Source: Mycolicibacterium moriokaense (lineage in GTDB: Bacteria; Actinomycetota; Actinomycetes; Mycobacteriales; Mycobacteriaceae). From it: DNA of 64,000 bases. The notes beneath the pieces were generated by a model. That model was not told the DNA's origin. It did not search any database and saw only the letters and a list, made by a program, of their open reading frames with translations. Position 1 is the first letter of the stretch, and each line of letters begins with the position of its first letter. Shown piece by piece: positions 62,520 to 64,000 of this stretch. Location: contig NZ_QJJU01000008.1 in assembly GCF_003201655.1 (NCBI RefSeq), positions 1 to 64,000 of the forward strand. Reading direction: 5' to 3'. The position numbers and the translations under genes were made by a program.

Positions 62520-63262
62520 CGCGGCATCCTCCGCCACACGAACTGTGGCAACAGGCGCAAACCGACGAACATCGGCCGCAGTGCCCATGGCACCCACACC
62601 GTGCGTCGTCGTTTGGCCAATGCACGCACCGTCGCCGCCGCGACCTGGTCAGGTGTGCTCGACAGCGGTGCAGGCGTCATGCCCTCCGTCATACGCCCGA
62701 TAACGAACCCCGGTCGCACGACCAACAAATCCACCCCCGACCCGTGCAGAGCGTCGGCGAGTCCGCTGCAGAAGCCGTCAAGGCCTGCCTTGGCCGACCC
62801 GTACACATAGTTGGCGCGGCGCACCCGGACCCCTGCGACCGACGAGAACACCACGATCGATCCGGAGCCCGCCGAGCGCATCGTGTTGGCCAGCACCGTC
62901 AGCAGGCTGACCTGGGCGACGAAGTCCGTGTGCACGATGACCGCCGCGTGCGCAGGGTCCTTTTCCGCGCGCGACTGGTCACCCAGGATGCCGAAGGCCA
63001 GCACCGCGGTCCGGATGGGGCCGTAATCAGCGACGATCGATTCGACCAGTGGTGCATGGGAGGCAAGGTCGTCGGCATCGAAGTCGCGCACGTGTACAGC
63101 GGTGGCTCCGGCGGCCCGAACGGCCGCGGCCTCGTCGTCGAGTTTCTCGGCGCGACGGGCGACCAGCAACACCGTCGCAGCCGGCGCCAGCCGTGTGGCC
63201 AGCTCCAGCCCGATTTCGCTACGGCCACCGAAAATCACGATCGGCCCGTCCGTGTCCTTCAC
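62516..63262 (-). CDS. Short-chain dehydrogenase next to cobL
   Basis: 248 residues from GTG 63262; a TTG at 63310 would overlap the divergent PPOX gene. GPIVIFGGRSEIGLELATRL (6-25) is a Rossmann motif with GRSEIG in place of the usual GxxxGxG. LAFGILGDQ (~82) and SSVAGVRVRRANYVYGSAKA with YGSAK as active site. Matches Rv2073c by position. Its link with cobalamin genes is positional only; substrate unknown. Confidence 0.88.
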   Translation of the reverse strand: MKDTDGPIVIFGGRSEIGLELATRLAPAATVLLVARRAEKLDDEAAAVRAAGATAVHVRDFDADDLASHAPLVESIVADYGPIRTAVLAFGILGDQSRAEKDPAHAAVIVHTDFVAQVSLLTVLANTMRSAGSGSIVVFSSVAGVRVRRANYVYGSAKAGLDGFCSGLADALHGSGVDLLVVRPGFVIGRMTEGMTPAPLSSTPDQVAAATVRALAKRRRTVWVPWALRPMFVGLRLLPQFVWRRMPR

Positions 63263-63297
63263 GGTTGCGATTATGTCCTGCGCTACCGTGAGGCTTG

Positions 63298-63711
63298 ATG
63301 GCGAAGGCAACCACCAGGCTCACCAACGACGCGATGGCGTTTCTCACCGAACGGCATTTGGCCATGTTGACGACGCTGCGCACGGACAATTCGCCGCACG
63401 TGGTGGCCGTCGGTTTCACCTTCGATCCAAAGACACATATCGCCAGGGTGATCACGACCGGCGGCTCGCAGAAGGCTGTGAACGCCGACGAACGCGGTGT
63501 CGCGGTGCTCAGCCAGGTTGACGGCGCCCGGTGGTTGTCACTGGAGGGCAAGGCCACGGTCAACACTGAAACCGAGGCGGTGCGCGACGCAGAACTGCGC
63601 TACGCCCAGCGCTACCGCACGCCACGGGTCAACCCCAAGCGCGTGGTGATCGAGGTCCGGGTCGAGCGCGTCCTCGGCTCGTCCGACCTGCTCGACCGCG
63701 CCCCGGATTAA
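63298..63711 (+). CDS. PPOX-class F420-dependent reductase (Rv2074-like biliverdin reductase)
   Basis: 137 residues. [40 protein letters not shown] and [40 protein letters not shown] make the split-barrel fold. Position and sequence fit Rv2074, an F420-dependent biliverdin reductase in M. tuberculosis. Divergent from the SDR gene; convergent with pepE. Confidence 0.88.
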   Translation: MAKATTRLTNDAMAFLTERHLAMLTTLRTDNSPHVVAVGFTFDPKTHIARVITTGGSQKAVNADERGVAVLSQVDGARWLSLEGKATVNTETEAVRDAELRYAQRYRTPRVNPKRVVIEVRVERVLGSSDLLDRAPD

Positions 63712-64000
63712 CCCGCCGCGCCAGGGCCTGCGGGCACCACGACCAGCTCGTGCGGCCGGTTGTTGACTGGCAACGCCCCGTCGGCGGTGACGACGACGAT
63801 GTCCTCGATTCGGGCGCCCCACTGGCCGGGAAAGTAGATGCCGGGCTCGACGGAGAACGCCATGCCCGCCTCGAGCGGAAGGTCGTTGCCCGCCACGATG
63901 TAGGGCTCTTCGTGCACCGACAGCCCGATGCCGTGGCCGGTGCGGTGCACGAACGCGTCGGCAAGGCCTTCGGCCGCGAGCACGTCGCGCGCGACGGCGT
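63708..64000 (-). CDS. pepE: Xaa-Pro peptidase family M24 (PepE), 3' end only
   Basis: The last ~97 residues; the gene runs off the right edge. [40 protein letters not shown] and [20 protein letters not shown] hold the C-terminal metal ligands (His, Glu, Glu) of M24 metallopeptidases. Matches Rv2089c by family and context. Stop codon shared in an overlapping convergent end with the PPOX gene. Confidence 0.85.
   Translation of the reverse strand, partial: AVARDVLAAEGLADAFVHRTGHGIGLSVHEEPYIVAGNDLPLEAGMAFSVEPGIYFPGQWGARIEDIVVVTADGALPVNNRPHELVVVPAGPGAAG

Overview
The window is high-GC chromosomal DNA from a mycobacterium, most likely a fast-growing Mycolicibacterium-type species. The evidence is MmpS/MmpL, RbpA, F420-type PPOX proteins, split lnt and ppm1 genes, DUF4333 and DUF732 exported proteins, and a gene order from lipT to pepE that follows the M. 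tuberculosis Rv2045c-Rv2089c order with some replacements. No rRNA, tRNA or CRISPR array was seen.

Layout. 1-6.6 kb is a decayed accessory region. It holds a hypothetical membrane protein, a small secreted protein, C-terminal scraps of a serine resolvase, an IS3 and an IS1634-like transposase, large hairpins, and one intact IS21-family element (3148-5328). That element has ~55-bp inverted repeats and a CATAT target duplication, and it splits a small gene that can be rebuilt in frame. 6.6-15.7 kb carries regulators (TetR, HxlR, MarR, LysR) with a creatininase/glutamine synthetase-like operon, an alpha/beta hydrolase, a DapB-like reductase and an unknown protein. 15.8-16.7 kb is a tightly coupled array of four very small genes resembling phage or mobile cargo. 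17.1-22.5 kb is a TetR-mmpS-mmpL locus with three small exported proteins. 22.5-31.6 kb has an oxidoreductase, small Zn-ribbon and acidic proteins, xylulokinase, a RibD-like reductase, membrane proteins, a gluconate gntP-gntK/gntR locus and a DUF4333 lipoprotein.

31.6-39.1 kb has an SCO6745-like protein, an SDR flanked by an inverted dispersed repeat, a kinase/lipocalin-like fusion, a copper amine oxidase and LipT. 39.1-47.4 kb has LppI, an ArsR-CDF metal efflux pair with a leaderless operator-promoter, a Zn-finger protein, rbpA, ppm1-lnt, an amidohydrolase, fxsA and a dienelactone hydrolase. 47.4-64 kb is the cobalamin region: tandem PPOX genes with a decayed third copy, cobN with a 33-aa upstream membrane peptide, a monooxygenase and a TauD dioxygenase, then cobG-cobH-cobIJ, a kinase-like gene, cobK-cobM-cobL-SDR, a biliverdin-reductase-like PPOX gene, and the 3' end of pepE.

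How the genes work together. CobG, H, I/J, K, L and M carry out successive steps of the aerobic corrin ring pathway, and CobN is the large cobaltochelatase subunit. Lnt and Ppm1 act on lipoprotein acylation and polyprenol-phosphate-mannose supply. MmpS/MmpL form an exporter. GntP/GntK take up and phosphorylate gluconate under a GntR-type regulator.
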